Positions 16,238 through 24,865 are shown, numbered from the stretch's first letter. The stretch is 64,000 bases of DNA from Dyadobacter sp. CY312 (GCF_021390535.1 NZ_JAJUXG010000006.1:104216-168215); one strand, 5' to 3'. The notes: generated by a model from the sequence alone, not told the origin. Program-made: numbers and translations.

Positions 16238-18640
16238 ATGCTACGGAGTTATTTAAAAATCGCTGTACGAAACTTGTTGAAACACAAGGTATTCAGTTTT
16301 ATCAACATTGCCGGCGTGGCCATTGGGCTTGCTTGTTTTTTGTTGCTGGCGCTTTACGTTAAAGATGAGTTGAGTTATGACCGCTTTAACACAAATGCCG
16401 ACCGTATTTATCGGCTATCGAGAACTTTCCTTTCCAAAGATGGCACTGCATCGTTGCGGCTGGGGCATGCAGCTCCGCCATTTGGACCATTGATCAAACA
16501 GGATTTTGCGGAAGTTGAACAGGTTGTTCGCCTGTTGGAAACGGGTGCTTCGGTGAAATATGGTGAGAGCGTTTTCAATGAAGAAAAAGTATTCGCTGCT
16601 GAGCCAAATCTGTTTAAAGTTTTCAGTTTCGATGTTGCGGTAGGTAATCCTGACAAAGCACTCGAGAATCCGTTTTCCATTATGTTTTCCCGATCTATGG
16701 CGAAAAAATATTTTGGAGACGAAAACCCCATGGGTAAAACAGTGCGCCTTGATAATCAGCTGGATTATACCGTAACGGGCATTTTTGAGCCGTTACCTTC
16801 GCAATCACATTTTCACCCTGATTTCCTGGTTTCATTTTCTACTTTAAATGATCCAAGAGTTTATGGAGAGGAAGGGTTGAGGTCAAATTGGGGCAATAAT
16901 TCGTTCTCTACTTATTTGCTTCTGCCTGAAAACTATGATCCGCAAAAGCTTGTAAAAGCATTTCCTGCATTTCAGAACCGTCACATCGATTCAAATGCTT
17001 CGACTTATTCTGTTTTGGATCTGATGAAACTGACTGACATTCACTTGCATTCACATCTGGATTCAGAAATTGAGGCAAACGGAGACATACAATACGTCTA
17101 TCTGTTTTCAGCAATTGCCATTTTTATACTCATCATTGCCTGCATAAATTACATGAACCTGGCAACTGCCAAGTCGGCAACGAGAGCTAAGGAAGTAGGT
17201 ATGCGCAAAGTGATTGGTGCTGTTCGTTCGCAACTGATCAACCAATTTCTGAGCGAATCAATCCTTTTAGTCCTTGTTTCTGTACTCATTGCCATTTTGA
17301 TTGTCATAATGTGTTTGCCGGCTTTAAATAATTTTACCCAGAAACAACTTGAATTTAATGCACTCTTAGATCCGGTTTTTATTGCCATTTTGGTGTCGAT
17401 CACACTTTTTACGGGAGTTATTGCAGGCAGCTATCCGGCATTTTTCATGACTTCGTTTCAGCCAATCAGTGTGTTGAAGGGTAAAATTGCTTCTGCGCTT
17501 AAAAATGGAAAACTACGGCAGAGTTTGGTTGTGGTGCAATTTGCAATTGCTGTTGTGCTGATCATCAGTACGGCTGTGGTATATAATCAAATGCGTTACA
17601 TCAGAAACTATGATTTGGGTTATTCCAAAGATCAGGTTATCCTTCTGGGAATGCCGGATGATTCTGCAACAAACTTTGAAAGTATCAAACAGCGTTTGAA
17701 GGAAAATAGTAACGTTAAAGAAGTGGGCCGTTCGTCCCGAATTCCCTCAGGTCGTTTGCTCGACTCCTGGGAGGCTTATGTTATGAAGGGTGATACAATG
17801 GCTACCAGCGATATTATCATCAAAGCTCTGGCAGTGGATGAAGCTTTCATTCCGGTATATCAGATAGCAATGGCGGCGGGAAGAAATTTCTCGTTGGATC
17901 ACCCTACGGATAAAACGTCGGGTTTTATACTTAACCAAACTGCCGCCCGACTTTTGGGTTGGAAAAACCCGGCAGATGCAATCGGGAATGGCTTTGGTTA
18001 TGGTGAAATTCGAGGACAAATTATCGGTGTTACGAAAGATTTTCATTTTGAATCCCTGCATCAGAAAGTGGTTCCGATGGTGATGTTCAATGAGTCAGGA
18101 AGATTAGGCAGGGTTTCCATTCATGTTTCAGGCAGCAATATAAAACAAGCGGTGAGCCATATAGAATCAGTTTGGAAAACACAGTTTCCTGATAAACCTT
18201 TTGAGTACGAATTTCTGGATCAGCGTTTTGGTAAGCTGTATGCAAGAGAACAAACCCAGCAGCTTTTGTTTGGAATTTTTGCCGGGATCGCCATTTTTAT
18301 TTCCTGTCTCGGACTTTTAGGGTTATCCATGTTCATGGCAGAACTGCGGACCAAGGAAATTGGTGTAAGAAAAGTTTTGGGAGCTTCAGTTGCAAGTATC
18401 GTAACGTTATTATCTCAGGATTTTCTCAAACTGGTAGTCATCGCAATCCTGATCGCTTCACCGATCGCATGGTACGGCATGCACAATTGGTTGCAGGATT
18501 TCGCTTATCATACAGAAATTAACTGGTGGGTATTTGCACTGGCAGGATTTCTGGCAATAGCCATCGCACTTTTCACAGTCAGCTTACAAAGTATTAAAGC
18601 AGCGCTGATGAATCCGGTGAAAAGTTTGAAAAGCGAATAG
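16238..18640 (+). CDS. FtsX/MacB-like ABC permease (800 aa)
   Basis: Second gene of a probable two-permease unit. Starts MLRSYLKIAVRNLLKHK; the first membrane segment (IAGVAIGLACFLLLALYV) lies near 22-42. The KKYFGDENPMGK, IACINYMNLATA and KEVGMRKVIGA landmarks are present in the first repeat, and VTKDFHFESL, FISCLGLLGLSMF and RTKEIGVRKVLGAS in the second, with the NPVKSLKSE end. Its closest relatives in the window are the permeases at 13807, 27348 and 38351 and the partial gene at the left edge, which share the DFAYxxxI.W segment before the last helix. Dispersed palindromic repeats follow directly downstream. Confidence 0.93.
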   Translation: MLRSYLKIAVRNLLKHKVFSFINIAGVAIGLACFLLLALYVKDELSYDRFNTNADRIYRLSRTFLSKDGTASLRLGHAAPPFGPLIKQDFAEVEQVVRLLETGASVKYGESVFNEEKVFAAEPNLFKVFSFDVAVGNPDKALENPFSIMFSRSMAKKYFGDENPMGKTVRLDNQLDYTVTGIFEPLPSQSHFHPDFLVSFSTLNDPRVYGEEGLRSNWGNNSFSTYLLLPENYDPQKLVKAFPAFQNRHIDSNASTYSVLDLMKLTDIHLHSHLDSEIEANGDIQYVYLFSAIAIFILIIACINYMNLATAKSATRAKEVGMRKVIGAVRSQLINQFLSESILLVLVSVLIAILIVIMCLPALNNFTQKQLEFNALLDPVFIAILVSITLFTGVIAGSYPAFFMTSFQPISVLKGKIASALKNGKLRQSLVVVQFAIAVVLIISTAVVYNQMRYIRNYDLGYSKDQVILLGMPDDSATNFESIKQRLKENSNVKEVGRSSRIPSGRLLDSWEAYVMKGDTMATSDIIIKALAVDEAFIPVYQIAMAAGRNFSLDHPTDKTSGFILNQTAARLLGWKNPADAIGNGFGYGEIRGQIIGVTKDFHFESLHQKVVPMVMFNESGRLGRVSIHVSGSNIKQAVSHIESVWKTQFPDKPFEYEFLDQRFGKLYAREQTQQLLFGIFAGIAIFISCLGLLGLSMFMAELRTKEIGVRKVLGASVASIVTLLSQDFLKLVVIAILIASPIAWYGMHNWLQDFAYHTEINWWVFALAGFLAIAIALFTVSLQSIKAALMNPVKSLKSE

Positions 18641-18678
18641 GGCAGAGGGGCTGGGGCATAGAAACTTAGATTCGCCCT

Positions 18679-18769
18679 CGTTTGTGTCCCCACAAACGAG
18701 TCTCGTTGGCGTTTTGTGAGGACACAAACCGCGGCAGTTGTGAGTGTTTAGTGAAGACACAAACCACGG
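18679..18769. repeat. Dispersed palindromic repeat, three-copy cluster
   Basis: 18679-18698 (CGTTTGTGTCCCCACAAACG), 18711-18734 (opposite orientation, ending AAACCGCGG) and 18751-18769 (ending AAACCACGG). The core GTTTGTGAGGACACAAAC can fold into a hairpin in either orientation. Confidence 0.8.
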
Positions 18770-18791
18770 TGGTTGTAGCAGGCGTTAGACA

Positions 18792-18833
18792 AAAAGATAA
18801 AAGCCCGACACAGACGCCGGGCTTTTATCTTTT
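18792..18833. terminator. Bidirectional terminator
   Basis: A perfect 16-bp stem AAAAGATAAAAGCCCG (18792-18807) pairs with 18818-18833 over a 10-nt loop, flanked by A and T runs. It lies between the permease ending at 18640 and the converging Hsp20 gene. Confidence 0.85.
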
Positions 18834-18845
18834 CTATTTCGCCCT

Positions 18846-18865
18846 CGTTTGTGTCCTCACAAACG
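18846..18865. repeat. Dispersed palindromic repeat, single copy
   Basis: CGTTTGTGTCCTCACAAACG, identical to the copy at 20079, directly before the 3' end of the Hsp20 gene. Confidence 0.8.
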
Positions 18866-18876
18866 AGTAGCAAACC

Positions 18877-19338
18877 TTAATTCACATTTACTTCCTGTGC
18901 TGGTCTGTTGGTATCAGGATTTTTGGGCATTGTTACAATCATCACACCGTCGATGTATTCTGCACTGATGCTGTCGGTAAGAACCTTTCCGTTTAACTGG
19001 AAAGATCGCTCGAAAGAGGAAGGTTGATACTCCTGGTAAGCGAACTTGCTTTCTTCGGACTTATTTCCCTCCGGCGCATTATAGGCAATCGTCAAAATGT
19101 CGTTACTGACGGAAATCTTAAAATTGGTTTTGACAAGTCCGGCCGCGTAGAGGGAAATTTTAAAAACTGAATCCGTTTCTTCAATATTCGCTGCCTTACG
19201 ATTGCCAAAGGCACCTCCCCATGGCCCTTTGCCACTGAACGGGCCTTTTCCGGAGAACATTTTGCTGAAAGGTCCGCATCCACGGCCTCTATATCCATAT
19301 TGACTTTGATTGTCTGTTGTTGTTTGTTGGTTATTCAT
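18877..19338 (-). CDS. Small heat-shock protein, Hsp20/alpha-crystallin family
   Basis: 153 residues. A Gly/Lys/Phe-rich N-terminal arm (GKGPFSGKGPWGGAFG) precedes an alpha-crystallin domain from about residue 50: FKISLYAAGLVKTNFKISVSNDILTIAY, then FERSFQLNGKVLTDSISAEYIDGVMIVTMPK. The C-terminal tail is short. Hsp20 proteins are ATP-independent holdases for unfolded proteins in the cytoplasm. Here the usual GVL motif reads GVMIVTMPK. It follows a small membrane-protein gene by 63 bases on the same strand, so the pair may be cotranscribed. The Gly-rich N-terminal arm is unusual and may alter oligomer size. Confidence 0.9.
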   Translation of the reverse strand: MNNQQTTTDNQSQYGYRGRGCGPFSKMFSGKGPFSGKGPWGGAFGNRKAANIEETDSVFKISLYAAGLVKTNFKISVSNDILTIAYNAPEGNKSEESKFAYQEYQPSSFERSFQLNGKVLTDSISAEYIDGVMIVTMPKNPDTNRPAQEVNVN

Positions 19339-19401
19339 GACTTTAATTATTATCTGTTAAAAATTGAATTGTTATTAATTCCTGATTTTCTCAGGATACT
19401 T

Positions 19402-19701
19402 TTAATTGATTGGTACGATGGTTTGCGCTTGAGACTGATTCCTGTCGACAGTTATCGGTCCGGCCCATTGATTGTGCCTCTGGTAAGATCCATATCCATG
19501 CTCAGCAAATCTGGCGTATGGACCCGCCGGTAAATCGTGACCTGGTCTGCCGATCATGCGTTTCACAAGCATCACCACCCCACCTATGAGCATAACGCCC
19601 AAGAGCAATTTGAACAATGTGACCAAAACCAATGAGGCAAGACCAACAATCAGGGTAGCACCTACCAACCGGGGGAATATAAAACGAAAGTTATTTTTCA
19701 T
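19402..19701 (-). CDS. Small membrane protein upstream of Hsp20
   Basis: 99 residues. After a short basic start (MKNNFRFIFPR) come about 36 hydrophobic residues (VGATLIVGLASLVLVTLF, then LLLGVMLIGGVVMLV), enough for one long or two short membrane helices. The remainder is a soluble His/Tyr/Gln-rich tail ending TIVPIN. No family recognised. It is 63 bases upstream of the Hsp20 gene on the same strand. A role in envelope stress is a guess from context only. Confidence 0.65.
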   Translation of the reverse strand: MKNNFRFIFPRLVGATLIVGLASLVLVTLFKLLLGVMLIGGVVMLVKRMIGRPGHDLPAGPYARFAEHGYGSYQRHNQWAGPITVDRNQSQAQTIVPIN

Positions 19702-19996
19702 GTTTTCTGCTTTTAATGTTTACTTTTTAATGATGACGTTTGATTTTACATTTTACTTTAAACCGTTTCAGAAATTGTTTTTCAAAGCCTGATATCCGGT
19801 TTTAAGGGTAGACGGACACGGATGTTGTTTTACTTTAAAGTTTTGAAAGTATTTTTCTCATACGGCATAATTCTAGTTGCTGTGAAATGGATAATGTGTT
19901 TAAAGTGAGTATATTAGGATTTTTTTATCGAAAAAATATCGATAATGTTGGTTTGGTGTTAAAGTGGGCTTGCAACCAACGAGCAGTCGTGCTTGC

Positions 19997-20098
19997 GTTT
20001 TGTGAGGACACAAACCGCGGCGTTAGAGAAGTTGTGCTGGTGTTTTGTGAAGACACAAACCACGGCAATAATTGCCCTCGTTTGTGTCCTCACAAACG
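19997..20098. repeat. Dispersed palindromic repeat, three-copy cluster
   Basis: Copies at 19997-20020, 20042-20065 (both ending CACAAACCRCGG) and 20079-20098 (opposite orientation). The layout mirrors the cluster at 18679-18769 in reverse order, so a composite unit may have moved. It lies in the 455-base gap between the anti-sigma gene and the small membrane-protein gene; the rest of that gap shows nothing recognisable. Confidence 0.8.
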
Positions 20099-20156
20099 AG
20101 CTAACTCATAAGCTATCTGCTTATAAAAATGGGAGAAAGAGTTAAACACTTAGCTT

Positions 20157-20672
20157 TTAAACCAAACGCTTCATGAACCGATTTCTCAGGAAGTAATCGG
20201 TCAGGAGAAGCCCTGTAATGGCTATGCAGGATATGCTGTAAAGTGGTGGGATGGAAATGAAACTTTCGGAAATGTTGGAAAATGCTTTGTCGGATAGACT
20301 TAAAGAAGTGGGTTCGTCTGAAATTTTTTCCAGACTTTGATAAAAGAACGCGATCAATATCACCAAACTTGCGGCAATGCTCCCAAGCCAATACCAAACT
20401 TTTGGGCTGATAATCGGTTTGACTTCTGTTAATAAAACAGGCGACATTTGCTGAACTTCCACTTGCGACATCACCCGCAACAAGAAATCTGCGGATGGTT
20501 GGTCAAGAGCATTTTGTTGAAGTACAGTTTTCAATTCCAGGTTGACAATTGATTCATGCTGCGACTCTACCTGAACAGCACTCATGACAAATTCAGTAAA
20601 GTCCGAAGGTGCGGTTTCCGGGCCTGATTGCTGAATCAGCTTTTTCAATATGTCCTCGTTTGCCTCTTTCAT
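20157..20672 (-). CDS. Putative anti-sigma factor (two membrane segments)
   Basis: 171 residues. The N-terminal 90 residues are soluble, acidic and helical (MKEANEDILKKLIQQSG). They are followed by a membrane helix at about 93-111 (VWYWLGSIAASLVILIAFFY) and a second near 148-165 (SISCIAITGLLLTDYFL). No zinc-binding HxxxCxxC motif is visible, so it is not a classical ZAS anti-sigma factor. The call rests on position: it begins 34 bases after the ECF sigma gene on the same strand, where the cognate membrane-bound anti-sigma is usually encoded. It would hold the sigma factor at the inner membrane until a signal arrives. Confidence 0.6.
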   Translation of the reverse strand: MKEANEDILKKLIQQSGPETAPSDFTEFVMSAVQVESQHESIVNLELKTVLQQNALDQPSADFLLRVMSQVEVQQMSPVLLTEVKPIISPKVWYWLGSIAASLVILIAFFYQSLEKISDEPTSLSLSDKAFSNISESFISIPPLYSISCIAITGLLLTDYFLRNRFMKRLV

Positions 20673-20706
20673 GTCAACACTTGAATGAATTCGTTTTCTG
20701 TCTGAA

Positions 20707-21258
20707 TTACATTAAAAACTGTAATTCCTTCTCCAATATTTTTCTCGCTCTGAACAATTTTACCTTAATATTTGAAGCCTTCATACCTGTGATCTCCTCA
20801 ATTTCTTTGACGGTATTTTCATTCATGTAAAAGAGCGTGATCAGTAAAGCTTCTGCCTCCGGTAATTTTTGAATGGCCTGCCGCACGAATTTCGACTGTT
20901 CATTCATTTGCAGTTGCTCCAACTGTGTGGCCGAATAATCGTATATAAATTCCTCGTTCAGTTCATCATCAATAGCAAAAGTCAGGATTTTGTTCTTCTG
21001 TAATTTCGAAATGGAGGTACGGTAAACAATGGTATACAGCCAGGTTGAAAACTTTGCATTACCCTGATACGTACGAATCTGTTGATAGGCCTTCACAAAA
21101 CTTTCCTGCGCCGCATCTTCTGCATCCTCCTGATTTCGCAGGATTTTAAGTGAAATTGTAAAAGCCATATCCTTGTACCGATTAACCAGATAGGAGAAGT
21201 AAGACGGTTCTCCGTTTACTACTCTACTTATATATACCTGGTCGTCGGGTTGTTTCAT
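20707..21258 (-). CDS. ECF-type RNA polymerase sigma factor
   Basis: 183 residues. Sigma region 2 is clear at about 18-85 (YLVNRYKDMAFTISLKILRNQEDAEDAAQESF, then FSTWLYTIVYR). Region 4 lies at about 127-178 with the helix-turn-helix LFYMNENTVKEIEEITGMKASNIKVKLFRAR. The probable anti-sigma gene follows 34 bases downstream. Its own upstream region carries the element TGTAACC-N15-CTGTC, and the divergent membrane-protein gene has the same element on the other strand, which points to direct autoregulation and a shared regulon. Confidence 0.95.
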   Translation of the reverse strand: MKQPDDQVYISRVVNGEPSYFSYLVNRYKDMAFTISLKILRNQEDAEDAAQESFVKAYQQIRTYQGNAKFSTWLYTIVYRTSISKLQKNKILTFAIDDELNEEFIYDYSATQLEQLQMNEQSKFVRQAIQKLPEAEALLITLFYMNENTVKEIEEITGMKASNIKVKLFRARKILEKELQFLM

Positions 21259-21344
21259 GGATTAACTTTGAGCAACTGGTAGCCGGGGAAACATTTAAAT
21301 TCCACCCATGCCTGGTATTCTAAAATTCTATCAATTACTGGTTA

Positions 21345-21371
21345 GACAGCCTCTGTTCAAATCTGGTTACA
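21345..21371 (-). promoter_or_regulatory. ECF-type promoter of the sigma/anti-sigma operon
   Basis: Minus strand: TGTAACC (21371-21365), 15 bp, CTGTC (21349-21345). It is identical in motif and spacing to the divergent element at 21416-21442. Distance to the sigma start codon is 87 bp. Confidence 0.65.
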
Positions 21372-21415
21372 GAATTTCCAGGATTTTATTTTTTTTAATT
21401 TTTTTTGGCCAAATC

Positions 21416-21442
21416 TGTAACCTGGTTTTCCATACCACTGTC
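21416..21442 (+). promoter_or_regulatory. ECF-type promoter of the DUF6249-like gene
   Basis: TGTAACC (21416-21422), 15 bp, CTGTC (21438-21442), ending 43 bp before the ATG at 21486. The same motif pair with the same spacing lies on the opposite strand before the sigma gene. TGTAAC plus GTC pairs with such spacing are usual for ECF sigma factors. Confidence 0.65.
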
Positions 21443-21485
21443 ATATGGGTAACTTTTCTAAAAATGACAATTTAAAATTACAGCC

Positions 21486-21833
21486 ATGCATGATATAAAA
21501 CACATTGTTATTACAGTTTCAGCGTTTGCCGGAGTTTTCGGAATCGTTTATGTTTTTCTGATTACCAGATATCGCGAACGTATGGCGATGATCGAACGCA
21601 ATGTTGATGCATCGCTATTCATAGCCAGAAATGGCAGTATTTCTCCAACACTCAAATTTGGGATGCTCTTCGTCGGTGTAGCAATTGGAATCATCGCCGC
21701 GGAATTCATGCATGACTACCACGGTTTTAGTCAGGGTGTTTCATTCTTCTCAATGATTTTTCTCTTTGGAGGTATAAGCCTTATTCTTAACTTTTTAATT
21801 GAGAGAAAGTTAGAAAAGAAGGTGGAGGAGTAA
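21486..21833 (+). CDS. Small membrane protein, DUF6249-like
   Basis: 115 residues with three predicted membrane helices: about 7-27 (IVITVSAFAGVFGIVYVFLI), 58-75 (GMLFVGVAIGIIAAEFM) and 84-104 (VSFFSMIFLFGGISLILNFLI). Between the first two is a basic loop RYRERMAMIERNVDASLF. The layout matches the DUF6249 family of unknown function as I recall it. It is divergent from the ECF sigma gene and carries the same promoter motif, so it is probably a direct target of that sigma factor. Confidence 0.75.
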   Translation: MHDIKHIVITVSAFAGVFGIVYVFLITRYRERMAMIERNVDASLFIARNGSISPTLKFGMLFVGVAIGIIAAEFMHDYHGFSQGVSFFSMIFLFGGISLILNFLIERKLEKKVEE

Positions 21834-21974
21834 TTTGCTTGTTGCTGCATTACTTACTAGTGTTTAGTTTGCAGTTTTAAGTAAACAGTACTCTTAATTC
21901 ATCCCAAATTCTCAATTTCAACTACTGTGTCGGCTTGTTATTTATACCGTGTAAAATAAATGTAACCAAGTACC

Positions 21975-22005
21975 TTGCAATACAAAGTACCTTTTTATAT
22001 ATTTG
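21975..22005 (+). promoter_or_regulatory. Promoter of the TonB-dependent barrel gene
   Basis: TTG (21975-21977), 20 bp, TATATTTG (21998-22005), an exact TAnnTTTG match. The start site near 22012 gives a leader of about 230 nt before the gene at 22243. Confidence 0.6.
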
Positions 22006-22034
22006 TTGCATAGAATTTTTAAAATCTATTAGCC

Positions 22035-22076
22035 ATGAAAAAAAGAAAAACTACGCTGCCATTCATTATTGATTAA
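22035..22076 (+). other. 13-codon leader ORF in the 22.0-22.2 kb leader
   Basis: ATG followed by lysine/arginine-rich codons (MKKRKTTLPFIID, then TAA), about 23 nt after the inferred start site. The sequence AATCTATTAGCCAT before its ATG recurs near 22197 in the same leader. It may be a short leader peptide or a remnant of an older gene start; coding status is unproven. Confidence 0.3.
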
Positions 22077-22101
22077 GAGAAGGGTATATGTTTACCGCCT
22101 C

Positions 22102-22121
22102 CGTTTGTGTCTTCACAAACG
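22102..22121. repeat. Dispersed palindromic repeat, single copy
   Basis: CGTTTGTGTCTTCACAAACG, in the leader of the barrel gene. It would form a stable hairpin in the mRNA. The 409-base gap 21834-22242 otherwise holds the promoter, a 13-codon ORF and a small GCCGG/CCGGC hairpin at 22214-22228 just before the ATG. Confidence 0.75.
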
Positions 22122-22242
22122 AACACTGAGGGAGAAAACAAACTGCCGTTTTTTTAAAAGAGCTCAAACTCTTGACAGGATTTCTATTGCCTTTTGAATC
22201 TATTAGCCATCATGCCGGACAACCCGGCGAAACTCTTGAAAA

Positions 22243-24684
22243 ATGAAAAAAATATGTCACATCACGCACTGGCTGCTACTCTTGCTGGGCTTGCTTGCCT
22301 TTAAGAAAAACGCCACAGGGCAGGTCGTCGTAACCGATTTCAAAATAATCGGAATTGTAACAGACTCTTCATCTCAGAAAAAACTCGATTTCATTACTGT
22401 AAATCTTGTGCGGGATAAGAATACGGTGGTGAAAGCCGACTACACCAAAGAGGACGGAAGTTTTGCATTTTCGGGTATAAAACCCGGCAAGTATACCGTC
22501 GTTGTTGTGGGAGTGGGTTATAAGAATAAGATTGTAGATGCGAATCTAACGGATTCTGTTTCGAAAATTCTGGACTTGGGCGTTGTACCAATTAGTCAGC
22601 AAGTGGTTGGACTAAAAGAGGTTACTGTAAGTGGTACCAAACAAATTGTGAAGCAGGAAATTGATAGAATTAGCTATGATTTACAAGCAGATCCTGAAAG
22701 CAAAGTGTTTAGTGTTTTGGATATGATGCGCAAGGTTCCGCATTTGTCGCTGGATGCAGATAACAATATTTTCCTGAAAGGAAACGCAGATTTTAAGATT
22801 CTTATCAACGGAAAACCTTCCAGCATGGTGGAGCGGAGTTATAAAGAAATTCTGAGGAGCATGCCTGCTTCATCCATTGAGCGCATTGAAGTAATCACCA
22901 CGCCACCAGCCAAATACGATGCTGAGGGATTAGCGGGAATTATCAACATCATCACCTTCAAAAAACTGGATAATGGTTATAACGGATCTATAAATGTAAG
23001 TGAAAGATTTCCGGTTGGCGGTCCGGGGTTTGGAGGTTCGTTTTCTTCAAAACTGGGTAAATGGGGGATGACAGCCATGGGCGGAGGAAGCATTTACAAC
23101 ACGCCACGAATTTCTAATTCGATTACCAGACAAACGTTTGGTGATGACCGTACAGATCTTCTTCAAAACGGCTCCACGCTTTCAAACAGCAAAAGTGGAT
23201 ATTTGGGATATGAAGTGAGTTATGAATTGGATAGTCTCAATCTGCTTTCTGGGCAGTTTAATATCAATGGCAATAGCTCCAAAGGATCGGGAAGCCAAAG
23301 CTCATTATTGAATGGTGAAGAGGGTACTTTGGAACAATATCGATTGGATAATCGTAATGATGGAATTGGAAACGGAATGGACGTTGCACTTAATTACCAG
23401 AAGGGTTTTAAGGCTGACAAAAATCGATTACTGACACTTTCGTACCGCTATTTCAGATTTGCGAACGATCAGAATACGGATCTTTCTATTTGGGATCGTA
23501 TTAACTATGACCTGCCAGATTACCGGCAGGTGAACGACCAGAGTTTTGGTGAACAAACGGTGCAGGTCGACTACGTATATCCTTTAAAGAAACTGAATAT
23601 CGAGGCAGGATTGAAAGCCATCATGCGGGATAACAAAAGTGATTTCCAGTATCGTTCGTTCGATTCGGAAACGGGTGATTTTGAACTTAATCCGGCTTAC
23701 AGCAACAAATTTGCTAACGTTCAAAATGTTTATGGAGCATACAATACCTATCAGTACAGTTTCAAAAGTTGGGGTATAAAGGCGGGAGCACGTATTGAAC
23801 AAACCAGTATGAGTGCCGATTTTATCTCTACGGACTCGAAAGTTCGGCAGAATTATTTCAACGTTATTCCTTCGCTTTCCATTAGCAAGAAGTTCAAAAA
23901 GGATAACAGCGGCATGAATCTGGGTTTCACACAACGTATACAACGACCAGGTATTTATCAGCTCAACCCGTTTGTAGACAAATCGAATCCGAGTTTTGAA
24001 AGAACCGGGAATCCGAATTTGAGACCAGCGCTTGTGAACGACTTTCAGTTAGGTTACAATCGTGCCCAAAAGGGTTCTTTCAATATCAGCGTGGGCGGCA
24101 CCTATTTCACGGATCTGATTTTCCAGGTTTCCGCCTATGATCCGGTTACGGCGATTAACCGTATCAGTTATGGAAACACCGGTACGGCAAGGTTACTAAT
24201 GGGGAATTTGAGCATGAATTATCCATTTACCAAAAGATGGAATTTCAACATGAATGCAAGAGTGGCGCATGGTAAAGTGAGGGGTGAAGTGAATGGAGAA
24301 AAGATCACCAATAGGGGTGTGATGTATCAGATTCATGCATCCACAGGCTATCGGTTTGAAAAGGATTGGCGGGTTAATGCGAGTTTCAATGCGAATGGTC
24401 CGAGTATCAATTTGCAGGGGACTTCCAACGCGGCGAGTTATACTTCGTTCAGTGTGAACAAGGATGTGATTAAAGACAAACTCTCGTTATCGGCTTCTGT
24501 CAATAATCCTTTCAGTAAATACCGCAGAGATTTGCGTACCACTTCCGGCCCGGATTTCAGCCAAAGTAATTATCGAATCGACTATTTCAGATCTTTTAAT
24601 GTCAGTCTGAACTATAAGTTTGGAAAGCTGAAAGATGCGATCAAAAAGAACAAAAGGGGTATCAAAAATGATGATGTGCAGTAA
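22243..24684 (+). CDS. TonB-dependent outer-membrane beta-barrel protein (OMP_b-brl_3 type)
   Basis: 813 residues. Signal peptide about 1-26, then a carboxypeptidase-regulatory-like domain (IIGIVTDSSSQKKLDFITV onward), a plug-like part with FLKGNADFKILINGKPSSM and IERIEVITTPPAKYDAEGLAGIINIIT, and a barrel with many aromatic strands. The ITTPPAKYDAEGLAGIINI segment is characteristic of the outer-membrane-beta-barrel family rather than SusC. No SusD partner is adjacent. It is likely to import or sense a ligand or metal complex. The C-terminus has an extra basic tail (AIKKNKRGIKNDDVQ) and does not end in Phe. It has its own promoter and terminator, so it is monocistronic. Confidence 0.9.
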   Translation: MKKICHITHWLLLLLGLLAFKKNATGQVVVTDFKIIGIVTDSSSQKKLDFITVNLVRDKNTVVKADYTKEDGSFAFSGIKPGKYTVVVVGVGYKNKIVDANLTDSVSKILDLGVVPISQQVVGLKEVTVSGTKQIVKQEIDRISYDLQADPESKVFSVLDMMRKVPHLSLDADNNIFLKGNADFKILINGKPSSMVERSYKEILRSMPASSIERIEVITTPPAKYDAEGLAGIINIITFKKLDNGYNGSINVSERFPVGGPGFGGSFSSKLGKWGMTAMGGGSIYNTPRISNSITRQTFGDDRTDLLQNGSTLSNSKSGYLGYEVSYELDSLNLLSGQFNINGNSSKGSGSQSSLLNGEEGTLEQYRLDNRNDGIGNGMDVALNYQKGFKADKNRLLTLSYRYFRFANDQNTDLSIWDRINYDLPDYRQVNDQSFGEQTVQVDYVYPLKKLNIEAGLKAIMRDNKSDFQYRSFDSETGDFELNPAYSNKFANVQNVYGAYNTYQYSFKSWGIKAGARIEQTSMSADFISTDSKVRQNYFNVIPSLSISKKFKKDNSGMNLGFTQRIQRPGIYQLNPFVDKSNPSFERTGNPNLRPALVNDFQLGYNRAQKGSFNISVGGTYFTDLIFQVSAYDPVTAINRISYGNTGTARLLMGNLSMNYPFTKRWNFNMNARVAHGKVRGEVNGEKITNRGVMYQIHASTGYRFEKDWRVNASFNANGPSINLQGTSNAASYTSFSVNKDVIKDKLSLSASVNNPFSKYRRDLRTTSGPDFSQSNYRIDYFRSFNVSLNYKFGKLKDAIKKNKRGIKNDDVQ

Positions 24685-24711
24685 ATAACAGCGTTATCAG
24701 GTGATCGCTTA

Positions 24712-24756
24712 GGAGTTTTGGTGTTCGTTTTCGGACATCAAAACTCCGATTTTTTT
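24712..24756 (+). terminator. Terminator with embedded operator-like dyad
   Basis: The arms GGAGTTTTG (24712-24720) and 24739-24747 pair perfectly, and the stem extends inwards through TGTTCG/CGGACA with two mismatches; a T-run follows (24750-24756). It is a good terminator for the barrel gene. Confidence 0.75.
24722..24737. promoter_or_regulatory. Candidate PadR-type operator (TGTTCGTTTTCGGACA)
   Basis: The same 16-mer occurs exactly at 13477-13492. It lies 128 bases before the permease start at 24866. Because it also forms the inner stem of a terminator, a regulatory role is less certain here than at 2333 or 13477. Confidence 0.35.
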
Positions 24757-24865
24757 ATGTATATGACTGATAGTCAGTGTGGCAAATATACTGGTATAAA
24801 TTTGGTGAGTCAGCGACCATATTAATGATTTGTAAAACCCATAGCCATATATAAAATAGCACCTC

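Noticed and set aside
18679..20098. CRISPR-like array
   Set aside because: The repeats are palindromic, occur in both orientations and have irregular spacing without uniform spacers; no cas genes are present.
19887..20111. A 74-codon plus-strand frame
   Set aside because: Most of it is translated palindromic repeat sequence (FCEDTN repeated); it is not a gene.
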